Below the pieces are notes generated by a model that was not told where the DNA came from, searched no databases, and was given only the letters and a program-made list of their open reading frames with translations. Of a stretch of 64,000 nucleotides of DNA, positions 9,128 through 17,986 are shown one piece after another. This stretch comes from Bacteroidota bacterium (GTDB lineage: Bacteria > Bacteroidota > Bacteroidia > Chitinophagales > Chitinophagaceae): the NCBI GenBank assembly GCA_016183765.1, contig JACPEA010000011.1, positions 558,001 through 622,000 on the forward strand. The letters run 5' to 3'. Every line of letters begins with the position of its first letter. Position 1 is the first letter of the stretch. The translations under genes were made by a program, and so were the position numbers.

Positions 9128-10258
9128 ATGAAAAGATCTCTTCTTTTTTGTTGTGGTATGTCAGTTGCTTTATTTGCCTTGTCTCAGTCCAAAAGACCGC
9201 GCGACCTGGGAATAGGTATCGGTGTATTGCCAACAGGCACCTATAATGCGATCACGGATGTAGCGGGTGTTAAAGTGGGGCATACCACTTTGATCAAGGG
9301 CGATTCAGTTCGTACAGGCGTAACGGCCATCCTGCCTTTCGACGGGAATATTTTTCAGCACAAGGTTCCGGCAGGTGCTTTTGTGGGCAATGGTTTTGGC
9401 AAACTGGCGGGCAGCACACAGCTGACCGAGCTGGGCAACCTGGAAAGTCCCGTGATCCTCACCAATACCCTGGGTGTGGCCACTGCCATGAATGCAGTGA
9501 TCGGGCACACGTTACAACAGCCGGGTAATGAAAAAGTGTTTTCCGTGAATGCAGTGGTGGGTGAGACCAACGACAGTTACCTGAACGATATCAGAGGTCA
9601 GTACGTGCAAAAAACAGATGTATTGCAAGCGATACGGGGGGCAACAAGCGGCCCTGTTGCCGAAGGAGCTGTTGGAGCCGGTACCGGCACGGTTTGTTTC
9701 CAGTTCAAAGGAGGTATCGGTACGGCTTCGCGCAAACTGCCTGCATCGATGGGCGGATATACAGTAGGTGTGCTGGTGCAGACCAATTTTGGAGGAGTAT
9801 TGCAGATTAACGGTGTGCCGGTGGGAGAAGAACTGAACAGATATTACCTGAGCGACCAGCTGAATAAAAAAGAAGATGGCTCCTGTATGATCGTGGTGGC
9901 AACTGATGCGCCGCTTGACAGTCGCAACCTCAGTCGCCTGGCCAAACGCGCTTTTATGGGACTGGCCAAAACCGGCGGCATTGCGCATAATGGCAGTGGC
10001 GATTATGTGATCGCTTTTTCAACAGATCCCTTATTAAGGATCGATCATAATACTTCAGGGAAAACACAAACGGTGAGTCTGTTGACCAATGACGCGGTCT
10101 CACCCCTGTTCATGGCCGCCATCGAAGCAACAGAAGAAGCGATCATCAATTCACTTTTCGCAGCCACTACCACCAGGGGTATTGGTAACCATGTGGCGGA
10201 AGCATTGCCGGTAGAAAAAGTATTGGGCATCCTGAAAAAATATAACCGTATCCGATAA
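9128..10258 (+). CDS. P1/S58 family L-aminopeptidase/D-esterase (DmpA type), exported
   Basis: 376 residues from the ATG at 9128, which begins a clear signal peptide (MKRSLLFCCGMSVALFALSQ). The frame is open further upstream to 9047 but that part is not signal-like. The family self-cleaves at a Gly-Ser bond to free an N-terminal nucleophile. G251-S252 in DGSCMIVVATDAPL sits where DmpA has G249-S250. The conserved NAVVGETNDSYLNDIRG and NGSGDYVIAFST segments are present. Known relatives remove N-terminal residues from small peptides or D-amino-acid amides; the actual substrate is unknown. Its stop overlaps the start of the class IV aminotransferase, so the two probably act in one periplasm-to-cytoplasm amino-acid salvage route. 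Confidence 0.92.
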   Translation: MKRSLLFCCGMSVALFALSQSKRPRDLGIGIGVLPTGTYNAITDVAGVKVGHTTLIKGDSVRTGVTAILPFDGNIFQHKVPAGAFVGNGFGKLAGSTQLTELGNLESPVILTNTLGVATAMNAVIGHTLQQPGNEKVFSVNAVVGETNDSYLNDIRGQYVQKTDVLQAIRGATSGPVAEGAVGAGTGTVCFQFKGGIGTASRKLPASMGGYTVGVLVQTNFGGVLQINGVPVGEELNRYYLSDQLNKKEDGSCMIVVATDAPLDSRNLSRLAKRAFMGLAKTGGIAHNGSGDYVIAFSTDPLLRIDHNTSGKTQTVSLLTNDAVSPLFMAAIEATEEAIINSLFAATTTRGIGNHVAEALPVEKVLGILKKYNRIR

Positions 10259-11106
10259 TGAGCAACCTGACCTGTTTTTGTAATGGCCGTTTCATGCCGC
10301 TGAGCGAGGCTTCTTTACCTGTGAATGACCTGGGTTACCAGCGCGGGTATGGTATCTTTGATTTTCTGCGCGTAACGGGCAATACACCTTTGTACTGGGA
10401 GGACCACCTGGACCGTTTTTTCTTCTCGGCCCAGGCCATGCATTTGCCGGTAAAATACCAGCGGGATGCGTTACAGCAGATCATCCTGCAACTGATCAAA
10501 GAGAATGCCCTGCCTTTTTCGGGAATACGTATCATGTTGTCGGGAGGAAGTTCGCCCGATGGGTACCAGATCACTGAGCCTAACCTGGTGATCGTGCAAA
10601 CACCGTTAACACCTCCGCCGGAACAGGTGATGCTGCCGGGTTACAAAGTGGTCAGCTATCCGCACCAGCGACAGATGCCGCATGTGAAGACCACCGATTA
10701 CCTGATGGCCATCTGGTTACAACCCTGGGTAAAACAACAGGGGGCAGATGATGTGTTGTACCATCAGAATGGGATCATCACCGAGTTTCCCCGGTCTAAT
10801 TTCTTCCTCGTGACAGATGATCAAACGATCGTTACCCCTGAGAAGAATATCCTGGCTGGCATTACCCGGAAGCAGATTCTTCAGGTGGCGGCGGCAAATG
10901 GTCTCCGGGTGATACAGAAGGATATTTCACTGGAAGAGATCGGTGCCGCGCGTGAAGCATTCATCAGCAGCTCCACCAAACGGGTGATACCGATACGCCT
11001 GTTGGACAATACCCTGTTTGCGCCTTACACGGCTGACTCTGTGACCGCAAAGCTGTTCGGCTGGTTGCGGCAACATGAAATTACGACCACAGGCAAGGCG
11101 CACTGA
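10258..11106 (+). CDS. Class IV PLP aminotransferase (D-amino acid / branched-chain type)
   Basis: A 282-residue fold-type IV PLP enzyme. The PLP lysine is probably K144 in HVKTTDYL. N-terminal LPVNDLGYQRGYGIFDFLRV and the late FISSSTKRVIPI are typical of this group, which includes D-alanine aminotransferase, IlvE and aminodeoxychorismate lyase. Specificity cannot be fixed from the sequence. The SSSTKRVIPI version and linkage to a DmpA-type peptidase, which can act on D-amino-acid derivatives, fit an amino-acid transaminase better than PabC. Its ATG overlaps the previous stop (TAATG), indicating translational coupling. Confidence 0.87.
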   Translation: MSNLTCFCNGRFMPLSEASLPVNDLGYQRGYGIFDFLRVTGNTPLYWEDHLDRFFFSAQAMHLPVKYQRDALQQIILQLIKENALPFSGIRIMLSGGSSPDGYQITEPNLVIVQTPLTPPPEQVMLPGYKVVSYPHQRQMPHVKTTDYLMAIWLQPWVKQQGADDVLYHQNGIITEFPRSNFFLVTDDQTIVTPEKNILAGITRKQILQVAAANGLRVIQKDISLEEIGAAREAFISSSTKRVIPIRLLDNTLFAPYTADSVTAKLFGWLRQHEITTTGKAH

Positions 11107-11184
11107 TGCCATTTATCCAAAATAGGTTGTCCGCTTTTTACAGGTAAGGTAGTTTTGGTTTCCTACTTATGATGAACTGAACCG

Positions 11185-11919
11185 ATGAATCCAAAACTAG
11201 TACCTGCTATTTTATTTTCGGCACTGTCGCTGCTTTGTATCGCGATTGTGATGCGCGGTCTGCAACAGGCATTACGCAGAACGGACATTACAGCTGTTAG
11301 AAGGAACAGGATCTGGGTTGCCACATGGATCTGGGTTGCAGCCTGGGTAGTTTTGATCGGTGTACTCGCCATCAAAGGTTTTTTTGCTAATTTTTCAACG
11401 ATCCCGCCGCGACCTGTTTTCATGATCCTTATTCCGCTGCTGGTTTTTATCGCTACCGCCTTTTCTGCTACAGGAAGCGAGATCATCAAAGCCATACCGC
11501 CGTATTGGCTGGTGGGTATGCAATCGTTCCGCATCCTGGTAGAACTCTTATTGTGGCGGGCTTTTCTTGATAATCTCCTGCCGATCCAGATGACTTTTGA
11601 AGGTAGTAATTTCGACGGGCTCAGCGGTCTGCTGGCCGTTCCGGTGGCTATGCTCCTGCTACGTAAATGGATACCACAGCTGGTATTATTTTTTAATATT
11701 GCCGGCCTGCTGTTATTGATCAATATCCTCCTGATAGCCATACTCTCAATGCCTACCCGTTTCCGCTATTTCACCAATGAACCACCCAATACACTGATCG
11801 GGGAATTCCCCTTTGTGTACCTGGGGGCTGTCCTGGTGGCCATCGCACTCGGCCTGCATGTTTTTTCACTGCGCCAATGGTGGCTGCTTCGCAAAGAAGC
11901 CATGCTGGCCAGGATATAG
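11185..11919 (+). CDS. Multi-pass membrane protein of unknown function
   Basis: 244 residues with about seven hydrophobic segments, starting at residue 5 and spaced to the C-terminus (VATWIWVAAWVVLIGV, FMILIPLLVFIATAF, FNIAGLLLLINILLIAI, YLGAVLVAIALGLHVF). I recognise no domain. There is a loop with NFSTIPPRP between segments 2 and 3. A minus-7 box TAGTTTTG at 11150-11157 supports transcription starting just ahead of this ATG. It lies between the aminotransferase and the pxp operon, but a separate promoter-like region before pxpB makes functional linkage uncertain. Confidence 0.75.
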   Translation: MNPKLVPAILFSALSLLCIAIVMRGLQQALRRTDITAVRRNRIWVATWIWVAAWVVLIGVLAIKGFFANFSTIPPRPVFMILIPLLVFIATAFSATGSEIIKAIPPYWLVGMQSFRILVELLLWRAFLDNLLPIQMTFEGSNFDGLSGLLAVPVAMLLLRKWIPQLVLFFNIAGLLLLINILLIAILSMPTRFRYFTNEPPNTLIGEFPFVYLGAVLVAIALGLHVFSLRQWWLLRKEAMLARI

Positions 11920-11961
11920 TTCCTGCTGGTGGTTTCTGGGCGATGATGTAATTTGTAGCCG

Positions 11962-12678
11962 GTGGCAAATCTTCCAGAATACCAGTACTATGCCTGCGGC
12001 GACCATGCCGTTACCATTGCATTGGGCAATGGGGTCTCTGTTGCCGTCAATGAACAGGTGATGCGTTTATACCGGTACCTGGTTGCGCAGAAAGCCGAAG
12101 CAGTACTCGATATCATTCCCGCATATAACTCGCTTACAGTAGTGTATAATCCACTGTTGCTGATCAGGAAATACCCCGGCCGTTCACCTTATGGGATGAT
12201 GCAAAGCCGGCTGCAACAGTCGGTCGCAGCGATGGGTCATATACAGGAACAAACAGCACGGAAAATGGAGATCCCGGTTTGTTACGACAGATCCCTCGCT
12301 CCGGATATGGAGACAGTGGCCGCCTTGCACCAATTACCTGTAGCAGAAGTGATACGCTTGCATACGGCAACTGCCTATCGTGTATATATGATCGGGTTCC
12401 TGCCGGGCTTTGCTTATATGGGATCGGTACAGGAGAAACTCATCACACCCCGGAAAGCAACACCCAGAACCTGCGTGCCTGCAGGCAGTGTGGGCATTGC
12501 GGGTGAACAGACCGGTATTTATCCCCTGGATTCACCCGGTGGCTGGCAGCTGATCGGCCAGACGCCACTACAGCTTTTCAATGTACAACAGGCAAACCCC
12601 TGTTTGCTGCAACCTGGCGATGAAGTGCGGTTCTATCCAATATCTCTTGCTGAATTTCAAAAACTGAAACGGCCATGA
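11962..12678 (+). CDS. pxpB: 5-oxoprolinase subunit B (KipI family)
   Basis: A 238-residue protein of the KipI/PxpB family. The family signature GFLPGFAYMG is followed by CVPAGSVGIAGEQTGIYPLD and SPGGWQLIGQTP. PxpABC together cleave the damage product 5-oxoproline to glutamate with ATP. The start is the GTG at 11962 (MANLPEYQYYACGDHAVTI); there is no better ATG, and a minus-7-like TAATTTG lies about 15 bp ahead, so the leader would be very short. The stop overlaps pxpC by ATGA. The B. subtilis homologue KipI was first described as a sensor-kinase inhibitor; metabolism is the better-supported role. Confidence 0.93.
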   Translation: MANLPEYQYYACGDHAVTIALGNGVSVAVNEQVMRLYRYLVAQKAEAVLDIIPAYNSLTVVYNPLLLIRKYPGRSPYGMMQSRLQQSVAAMGHIQEQTARKMEIPVCYDRSLAPDMETVAALHQLPVAEVIRLHTATAYRVYMIGFLPGFAYMGSVQEKLITPRKATPRTCVPAGSVGIAGEQTGIYPLDSPGGWQLIGQTPLQLFNVQQANPCLLQPGDEVRFYPISLAEFQKLKRP

Positions 12679-13661
12679 GTATAGGGGTACAAAAAGCAGG
12701 ACTGTTGGATACGCTGCAGGACGGGGGCCGTTACGGTTACCAGCAATCCGGCATCAACCCTGGTGGTGTTATGGATCGTCTGGCCATGCGTGTAGCCAAT
12801 ATGCTGGTGGGTAATGACCCGGCAACAGCTGTACTTGAGATGCATTTTCCCGCGGCCGTTTTATTGTTTGAGACCACCGCCCTGATCGCCTTGAGTGGCG
12901 CAGATTTTTCTCCTGAAGTGGAAGGCAGGGAAGTTCCCCTGCATCAGCCGGTGCTGGTAAAAAGGGGTACGGTTCTGCAGTGTAAAAAACAAAGAAAAGG
13001 CGCCAGGATGTACCTGGCAGTAGCCGGCGGTTTTAAAACAGAGCAATGGTTGCACAGTGCCAGTACACAACTGCAGGTAAAAGCTGGTGGTTTTGCAGGA
13101 AGGGCTTTGCAGAAACATGACAAGCTATTGTTGAGAAAACCGGACCTGTTTCTTTTACCCGAACCCTCACAGGTTATTGAGACCCTGCCCTGGCGCGCAG
13201 ATATCGGTGGATTATATCATGATGGCCCTATCCGCTGTATTGCCGGAAACGAGCTGGATAACCTGGATAACCGTTCCCGGCAATTGCTGACAGATTCCGT
13301 TTTTCAGATATCCCGGGAGAGTAACCGGATGGGTTACCGTTTGCAGGGGCCAGTGCTGCATAGCAACCTAGCGGGGGAACTGGTATCAACTGCCATAACC
13401 AGGGGTACTATTCAGCTATTGCCCAATGGACAGTTGATCGTTCTGATGGCAGACCACCAGACAACAGGTGGTTACCCCCGTTTGGCGCATGTGACCAGTG
13501 CCGACCTGCCCGTTTTGGCCCAGAAACAGGCAGGTGAGCAATTCAGTCTCCAGCTGGTGAGTGTAGCCGAGGCAGAAAAAATTTTCCGGGAACAGGAAAT
13601 GAATTTGCAGCAACTGCAAAATGCCTGTAACTTCCGTTTAGATCGGTATTTCGGTACCTGA
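12675..13661 (+). CDS. pxpC: 5-oxoprolinase subunit C (KipA / biotin-dependent carboxylase-like)
   Basis: A 328-residue PxpC/KipA protein. It begins with GLLDTLQDGGRYGYQQSGINPGG, the hallmark start of the family (also called urea amidolyase-related). It contains ESNRMGYRLQGP and the later LMADHQTTGGYPRLAHVTSADLP in shortened form. It forms the ATP-dependent 5-oxoprolinase with PxpA and PxpB. The ATG overlaps the pxpB stop (ATGA), so the pair are translationally coupled and of near-equal stoichiometry. Length is normal. Confidence 0.93.
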   Translation: MSIGVQKAGLLDTLQDGGRYGYQQSGINPGGVMDRLAMRVANMLVGNDPATAVLEMHFPAAVLLFETTALIALSGADFSPEVEGREVPLHQPVLVKRGTVLQCKKQRKGARMYLAVAGGFKTEQWLHSASTQLQVKAGGFAGRALQKHDKLLLRKPDLFLLPEPSQVIETLPWRADIGGLYHDGPIRCIAGNELDNLDNRSRQLLTDSVFQISRESNRMGYRLQGPVLHSNLAGELVSTAITRGTIQLLPNGQLIVLMADHQTTGGYPRLAHVTSADLPVLAQKQAGEQFSLQLVSVAEAEKIFREQEMNLQQLQNACNFRLDRYFGT

Positions 13662-13714
13662 TCGTTCATCAAAACCTAAATCATAACTCCCCCTGATTGC
13701 GGGGGAGCCTGTGC

Positions 13715-14461
13715 ATGCGAACCATCGATCTGAATTGCGATATGGGAGAGGGCTTTGCCAATGATGCCCAACTGATGCCCTGGATCAGCAGCGTGAATAT
13801 TGCCTGCGGTTACCATGCCGGAGATGCAGATAGCATGCAGCGCACATTGGCACTGGCCATTGAGCACCAGCTGGCGATCGGGGCACATCCGGGCTTTGCG
13901 GATAAAGCCAATTTCGGCCGCATCGAAGTATTACTTCCCCTGAACGAGGTTTTTGACCTGGTGATAACCCAGGTGCAACTGTTACAGCAGATGGCTGTAC
14001 AAATGGGTGCCAGGCTTAATCATGTAAAACCACATGGGGCATTGTATAATATGTCGGCAAGGGATGCTTTGCTGGCCAACACCATTGCCAAAGCGGTATA
14101 CACGGTAGACAGTGGACTGGTGCTGTTTGGGCTTAGTGGCAGCCATTCCATCAGCGAAGCAGAAAAGATCGGGTTGCGGACTGCCAGTGAGGTTTTTGCC
14201 GACCGGACCTATCAGCCCAACGGGAGCCTGACACCCCGCTCAGCAGACAATGCGCTTATCGGTTCGGAAGAAGTATGCCTGCAGCAGGTATTACAGATGA
14301 TAGAACAAAAAACGGTAACCGCTACCAATCAACAGGAGGTTCCCATAGTAGCAGACACGGTTTGCCTGCATGGGGATGGGGAGCATGCGCTGGATTTTGC
14401 CAGGACTATTTTTCACAAACTGCAACAACAACACATTCAAATTCAACCCCTCGCACATTGA
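13715..14461 (+). CDS. pxpA: 5-oxoprolinase subunit A (LamB/YcsF family)
   Basis: 248 residues from the ATG at 13715. The family start MRTIDLNCDMGEGF is unmistakable; an upstream TTG at 13697 is in frame but adds only six residues and is not favoured. Further family marks are the metal-site stretch SVNIACGYHAGDA, GAHPGFAD, VKPHGALYNM and VADTVCLHGDGEHA. PxpA supplies the hydrolytic site for the ring-opened intermediate. It lies 53 bp after pxpC and overlaps the transporter gene by four bases. Confidence 0.95.
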   Translation: MRTIDLNCDMGEGFANDAQLMPWISSVNIACGYHAGDADSMQRTLALAIEHQLAIGAHPGFADKANFGRIEVLLPLNEVFDLVITQVQLLQQMAVQMGARLNHVKPHGALYNMSARDALLANTIAKAVYTVDSGLVLFGLSGSHSISEAEKIGLRTASEVFADRTYQPNGSLTPRSADNALIGSEEVCLQQVLQMIEQKTVTATNQQEVPIVADTVCLHGDGEHALDFARTIFHKLQQQHIQIQPLAH

Positions 14462-15639
14462 AAAAAGTTGTACGCTCATCTGCCGTTTCGGGTGCTGCTT
14501 TCCTGATGGCCACATCTGCCATTGGTCCTGGTTTTTTGACACAGACTACCGTGTTTACCCAGCAACTCCTGGCCAGTTTTGGTTTTGTGATCCTGATTTC
14601 AGTGCTGCTCGATATCGGTGCCCAAATGAATATCTGGCGGGTGCTGGCCGTAACGGAGAAACACGCGCAGGATATTGCCAATGCACTGTTGCCGGGACTG
14701 GGATATTTTGTGGCAGCACTGATCGTGGTGGGCGGACTGGCTTTCAATGTGGGCAATATGGCCGGTTGTGGTCTCGGGTTGAACGTACTCACCGGGATGG
14801 ACACCATATATGGCTCTATCATTAGTTGTATAATGGCTTTGTTCCTTTTCTGGATGAAAGAAGCAGGTAAAGCCATGGACCTTTTTGCGAAAGTACTGGG
14901 AGTGCTGATATTCCTGCTGACACTGTATGTTGCGTTCAGTTCCCAGCCGCCTTTGGGCGATGCCGTATACAGGACTTTTGTGCCCGAAAAGATCAATGTT
15001 GTATCAATTGTAACCCTGGTAGGTGGTACCGTAGGCGGTTATATCTGTTTTGCCGGTGGGCACCGTTTGCTGGATGCGGGTATTAAAGGTCAGGCGGCTT
15101 TGCCCGAAGTTACCCGTAGCTCCGTAACCGGCATACTGGTTACTGCTTTTATGCGGGTAGTATTGTTCCTGGCGGCACTGGGCGTGGTAATGAAGGGCGG
15201 CATACTGGATGGTAATAACCCACCCGCTTCCGTGTTCAAACTGGCTGCCGGAGAATTGGGATACCGCTTTTTTGGTGTGGTTATGTGGGCGGCTTCTATC
15301 ACTTCAGTGGTGGGGGCATCGTATACTTCGATTTCTTTTCTCCGGACTTTTCACCCGTGGATCGGCCGGAACGATCGCTGGCTCATCAGTTTCATTATTG
15401 TTTTTGCCACACTGGTTTTTGTCTTTATTGGACAGCCTGTGAAAATACTGATAACCGTTGCGGCTTTGAATGGGCTGGTCTTACCGATTACTCTGGCCAT
15501 TATGCTGCTGGCAGCCAGGAGCGTTAAACTGGTAGGCAATTACCGCCACCCGCTGGTATTACAGGTTGCTGGCTGGATAGTGGTGATAGTGATGAGCTGG
15601 ATGAGTTATCATACCCTGGCTACCTGGTTAGGTATCTAA
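14458..15639 (+). CDS. Divergent NRAMP-family transporter linked to 5-oxoprolinase (YcsG-like)
   Basis: 393 residues from a TTG at 14458 that overlaps the pxpA stop (TTGA). The open frame upstream of this is only the shifted frame of pxpA. About 11 membrane segments are visible. It belongs to the NRAMP superfamily, but the metal-binding motifs of true Mn/Fe transporters are absent. The first helix reads SAIGPGFLTQ instead of DPGN, and the sixth-helix region has CFAGGHRLLD where MPH would be. The same order, with an NRAMP-like gene beside pxpABC/kip genes, is known in Bacillus (ycsFG). The likely cargo is not a transition metal, and could be 5-oxoproline or a related compound; this is inference from context. 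Confidence 0.88.
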   Translation: MKKVVRSSAVSGAAFLMATSAIGPGFLTQTTVFTQQLLASFGFVILISVLLDIGAQMNIWRVLAVTEKHAQDIANALLPGLGYFVAALIVVGGLAFNVGNMAGCGLGLNVLTGMDTIYGSIISCIMALFLFWMKEAGKAMDLFAKVLGVLIFLLTLYVAFSSQPPLGDAVYRTFVPEKINVVSIVTLVGGTVGGYICFAGGHRLLDAGIKGQAALPEVTRSSVTGILVTAFMRVVLFLAALGVVMKGGILDGNNPPASVFKLAAGELGYRFFGVVMWAASITSVVGASYTSISFLRTFHPWIGRNDRWLISFIIVFATLVFVFIGQPVKILITVAALNGLVLPITLAIMLLAARSVKLVGNYRHPLVLQVAGWIVVIVMSWMSYHTLATWLGI

Positions 15640-15682
15640 AAAGCGGATATTTTCTTTTGTAACTTTATAAAAATAATTCCTT

Positions 15683-16300
15683 ATGGATAACAGACAACAA
15701 TATTGGGACCATATCTACCAGACCAAACAATCCACCGAAGTAAGCTGGACACAGGAAAAACCCACAATCTCTCTCGATTTTATTCATGGTTTTGCTATTG
15801 CCAAAGATGCGGCTGTCATTGATATTGGTGGTGGTGATAGCCGGCTGGTAGATTATCTGCTGGATGAAGGGTTTACCAATGTTACCGTTCTGGATATTTC
15901 TGAAGAAGCGCTGGTCCGTGCCAAAAAACGTTTGGGGGCAAGAGCCGGCCAGGCAAAATGGATCGTATCTGATATAACCGAGTTTACTCCCGAAACCCAA
16001 TACGATGTATGGCACGATCGGGCCACATTTCATTTTCTTACCACACCGGAACAGATCAGCAAGTATATTGGTATTGCCGATAAAAATGTAAAAGGATTTT
16101 TAACCATCGGCACTTTTTCTGATAACGGACCTGATAAATGCAGCGGACTCCCTATACGTAAATACACGGAAGAATTATTACAAAAAGAAATGATAAACAG
16201 GTTCGACAAGATCCGCTGTGTTACGGAAGACCATGTGACTCCTTTCAACACCAAGCAGAACTTTCTTTTCTGCAGTTTTAAAAAACACACTGTTAACTGA
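15683..16300 (+). CDS. Class I SAM-dependent methyltransferase
   Basis: A 205-residue Rossmann-fold methyltransferase. Motif I is IDIGGGDSRLVDYLL (residues about 47-61). The acidic end of strand 2 is VLDISEEAL, and motif IV-like YDVWHDRATFHFL follows. The N-terminus RQQYWDHIYQTKQSTEVSW is typical of a small family of thiopurine/tellurite-type methyltransferases often annotated only as class I. The target is unknown. It follows the transporter gene by 43 bp but has TAACTTTA close to the start, so it may have its own promoter. It is convergent with mnmH, only 10 bp away. Confidence 0.85.
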   Translation: MDNRQQYWDHIYQTKQSTEVSWTQEKPTISLDFIHGFAIAKDAAVIDIGGGDSRLVDYLLDEGFTNVTVLDISEEALVRAKKRLGARAGQAKWIVSDITEFTPETQYDVWHDRATFHFLTTPEQISKYIGIADKNVKGFLTIGTFSDNGPDKCSGLPIRKYTEELLQKEMINRFDKIRCVTEDHVTPFNTKQNFLFCSFKKHTVN

Positions 16301-16310
16301 TAGAGGCAGA

Positions 16311-17447
16311 TCAGTTGCCTGAGATAGCCGCCGCCTTCTGTAAATACTGTGTAAGTACGGCTTCGGCTGTGGCTTCTGCGGAAACGCTGTTCAGGACCAC
16401 TTTATTGAAGAGTGACGAAAAATTTTCCCGGTTCTGCAGGCTCTTCAGGTAAAATTTATCGTAATAGGCAAGCAGGATGGCGAAGCAGTCTTTGGTATTG
16501 TCTTCTATCAGCAGGCTCACTGCATTTTTAGTTTCCAGTCCGCCCAGTCTTTTTTTGATTCGCAGGATGGCACTGATCAGTTTCTCCTTTTCAAACTTTC
16601 CGTAATGTTCTACCAGGAATTGTAATCTCTCTTCAAAAGGTATATCCAGGAAGTAGATCTGTTTATCGCGCATCTGTCTGAAAAAAGCAGCGGGAAGGTT
16701 CACTTCGCCAATGCGCTGGCTTTCATCTTCCAGCCAGATAACTTTTGGTAACTGTGATCTGCCTGCAGTGCGATCATCGGATCCCGCTTGCCAGCTGTCA
16801 ACCGTTTTCTTCAATGCGGCAGCCAGCAGGTTCTCGAACATTTCCTGCGAGGGTTGTGCCGGTTGGCCAAGGGCCCCGAATGCAGATCCTTTGTGGTTGG
16901 ACAGTCCTTCCAGGTCAATCACCGACTGCTTTTTTTGGGCCAGTGCCTGCAGTGCCTCTGTTTTGCCGCTGCCCGTAAAACCACCAATGATATTGATAGG
17001 GTAAGCAATGTTGAACTGGTCCAGCACCCATTTGCGGTAAGCCTTGTATCCTCCCGCCAGTGTGTATACCCTGAATCCATAGAGGTCCAGCATCCAGGCA
17101 ACACCTGCACTGCGCATACCCCCACGCCAGCAGTGAACCAGTACTATATGTTGATCTCTTCTGAAGTGTTGCTGTTTGTTTTTTATATCGAGGATCTCTT
17201 CAACTGCTTCAACTAGCTTCACCATTTTCACCCCAAAAAAATCGAGTCCCAGTTTAATGGCTTTCTGCTGGCTCTCCTGTTTGTAAGCGGTGCCCACTAC
17301 TTTCCTCTCTTCGTCGGAGAATAGTGGTAAACTATGGGCTCCGGGAATATGGGCATGACCAAACTCGCCCGGACTGCGTACGTCCAGCACGGGATGCTGT
17401 TGGGCAAGTGCCAGGAATTCTTCTGCCTGGATACGGGTAATGGCCAT
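16311..17447 (-). CDS. mnmH: tRNA 2-selenouridine synthase
   Basis: 378 residues, two domains. An N-terminal rhodanese domain carries the catalytic cysteine C106 in HCWRGGMRS. A C-terminal P-loop domain has Walker A GFTGSGKT at 156-163. MnmH replaces sulfur by selenium at the wobble 2-thiouridine of Lys, Glu and Gln tRNAs, and can also geranylate it. The sequence VLDVRSPGEFGHAHIPGAHS is the standard rhodanese start. selD is not in the window, so whether selenium is used cannot be told. A minus-7 box at 17452-17459 places transcription almost at the ATG. Confidence 0.95.
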   Translation of the reverse strand: MAITRIQAEEFLALAQQHPVLDVRSPGEFGHAHIPGAHSLPLFSDEERKVVGTAYKQESQQKAIKLGLDFFGVKMVKLVEAVEEILDIKNKQQHFRRDQHIVLVHCWRGGMRSAGVAWMLDLYGFRVYTLAGGYKAYRKWVLDQFNIAYPINIIGGFTGSGKTEALQALAQKKQSVIDLEGLSNHKGSAFGALGQPAQPSQEMFENLLAAALKKTVDSWQAGSDDRTAGRSQLPKVIWLEDESQRIGEVNLPAAFFRQMRDKQIYFLDIPFEERLQFLVEHYGKFEKEKLISAILRIKKRLGGLETKNAVSLLIEDNTKDCFAILLAYYDKFYLKSLQNRENFSSLFNKVVLNSVSAEATAEAVLTQYLQKAAAISGN

Positions 17448-17451
17448 GCAG

Positions 17452-17459
17452 CAAATGTA
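17452..17459 (-). promoter_or_regulatory. Minus-7 box of mnmH (leaderless configuration)
   Basis: TACATTTG on the minus strand, only 4 bp before the mnmH ATG at 17447. The transcript is expected to start at or within a few bases of the start codon. Confidence 0.6.
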
Positions 17460-17479
17460 AGGGCAGAATTTTGTAACTT

Positions 17480-17974
17480 TTGGGTCTGAAACAGTTATTG
17501 ATCATACGACATGCCAAAAGCAGCTGGGCAGTGATTGGCCAGGATGATTTTGACCGGCCCCTGAATGACCGCGGCAAACACGACGCCCCCATGATGGCGC
17601 AACGGTTGCTGGACAGGCAGGTGTCAATAGACCTGTTCATCACCAGTCCTGCCAAAAGGGCCCTGTCAACCGCCAAACATTTTGTGGAGGTATACCAGAC
17701 GGGAAAAGAGCGGCTGGCCGCAGTGAGACAACTGTACCATGCGTATCCTGCCGTGTTTTATGAAGTGATCAGTGAGATCGATGATTCGATCCGTACGGCG
17801 GCGATTTTTTCACATAATCCGGGCATCACCACTTTTGTCAATGAATTGACCACGACCCAGATCGATAATATGCCCACCTGTGGTGTGTTTGCAGTAAAAA
17901 CGGACACGATGCACTGGAAAGATTTTGCAGCTGCCAAAAAGACTTTCTGGTTTTTCGATTACCCCAAACGCTGA
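17480..17974 (+). CDS. SixA-like histidine phosphatase
   Basis: A 164-residue small member of the histidine phosphatase superfamily. The phosphohistidine-forming motif is LLIIRHAKSSW, followed by NDRGKHDAPMMAQRL, VSIDLFITSPAKRALSTA and a late FSHNPGI with the second catalytic histidine. SixA removes phosphate from histidine phosphotransfer proteins; relatives act on other phospho-substrates. There is no ATG before the RH motif, so translation must begin at the TTG at 17480 or the CTG at 17486. A minus-7-like TAACTTTTG overlaps this point, so the real start is uncertain. Divergent from mnmH with 32 bp between. Confidence 0.85.
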   Translation: MGLKQLLIIRHAKSSWAVIGQDDFDRPLNDRGKHDAPMMAQRLLDRQVSIDLFITSPAKRALSTAKHFVEVYQTGKERLAAVRQLYHAYPAVFYEVISEIDDSIRTAAIFSHNPGITTFVNELTTTQIDNMPTCGVFAVKTDTMHWKDFAAAKKTFWFFDYPKR

Positions 17975-17986
17975 AGAAATGATCGC

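Noticed and set aside
14275..14457. N-terminal extension of the NRAMP-like transporter
   Set aside because: Lies in another frame of pxpA, is polar and unlike the family; TTG at 14458 overlaps the pxpA stop and begins directly at the first membrane segment.
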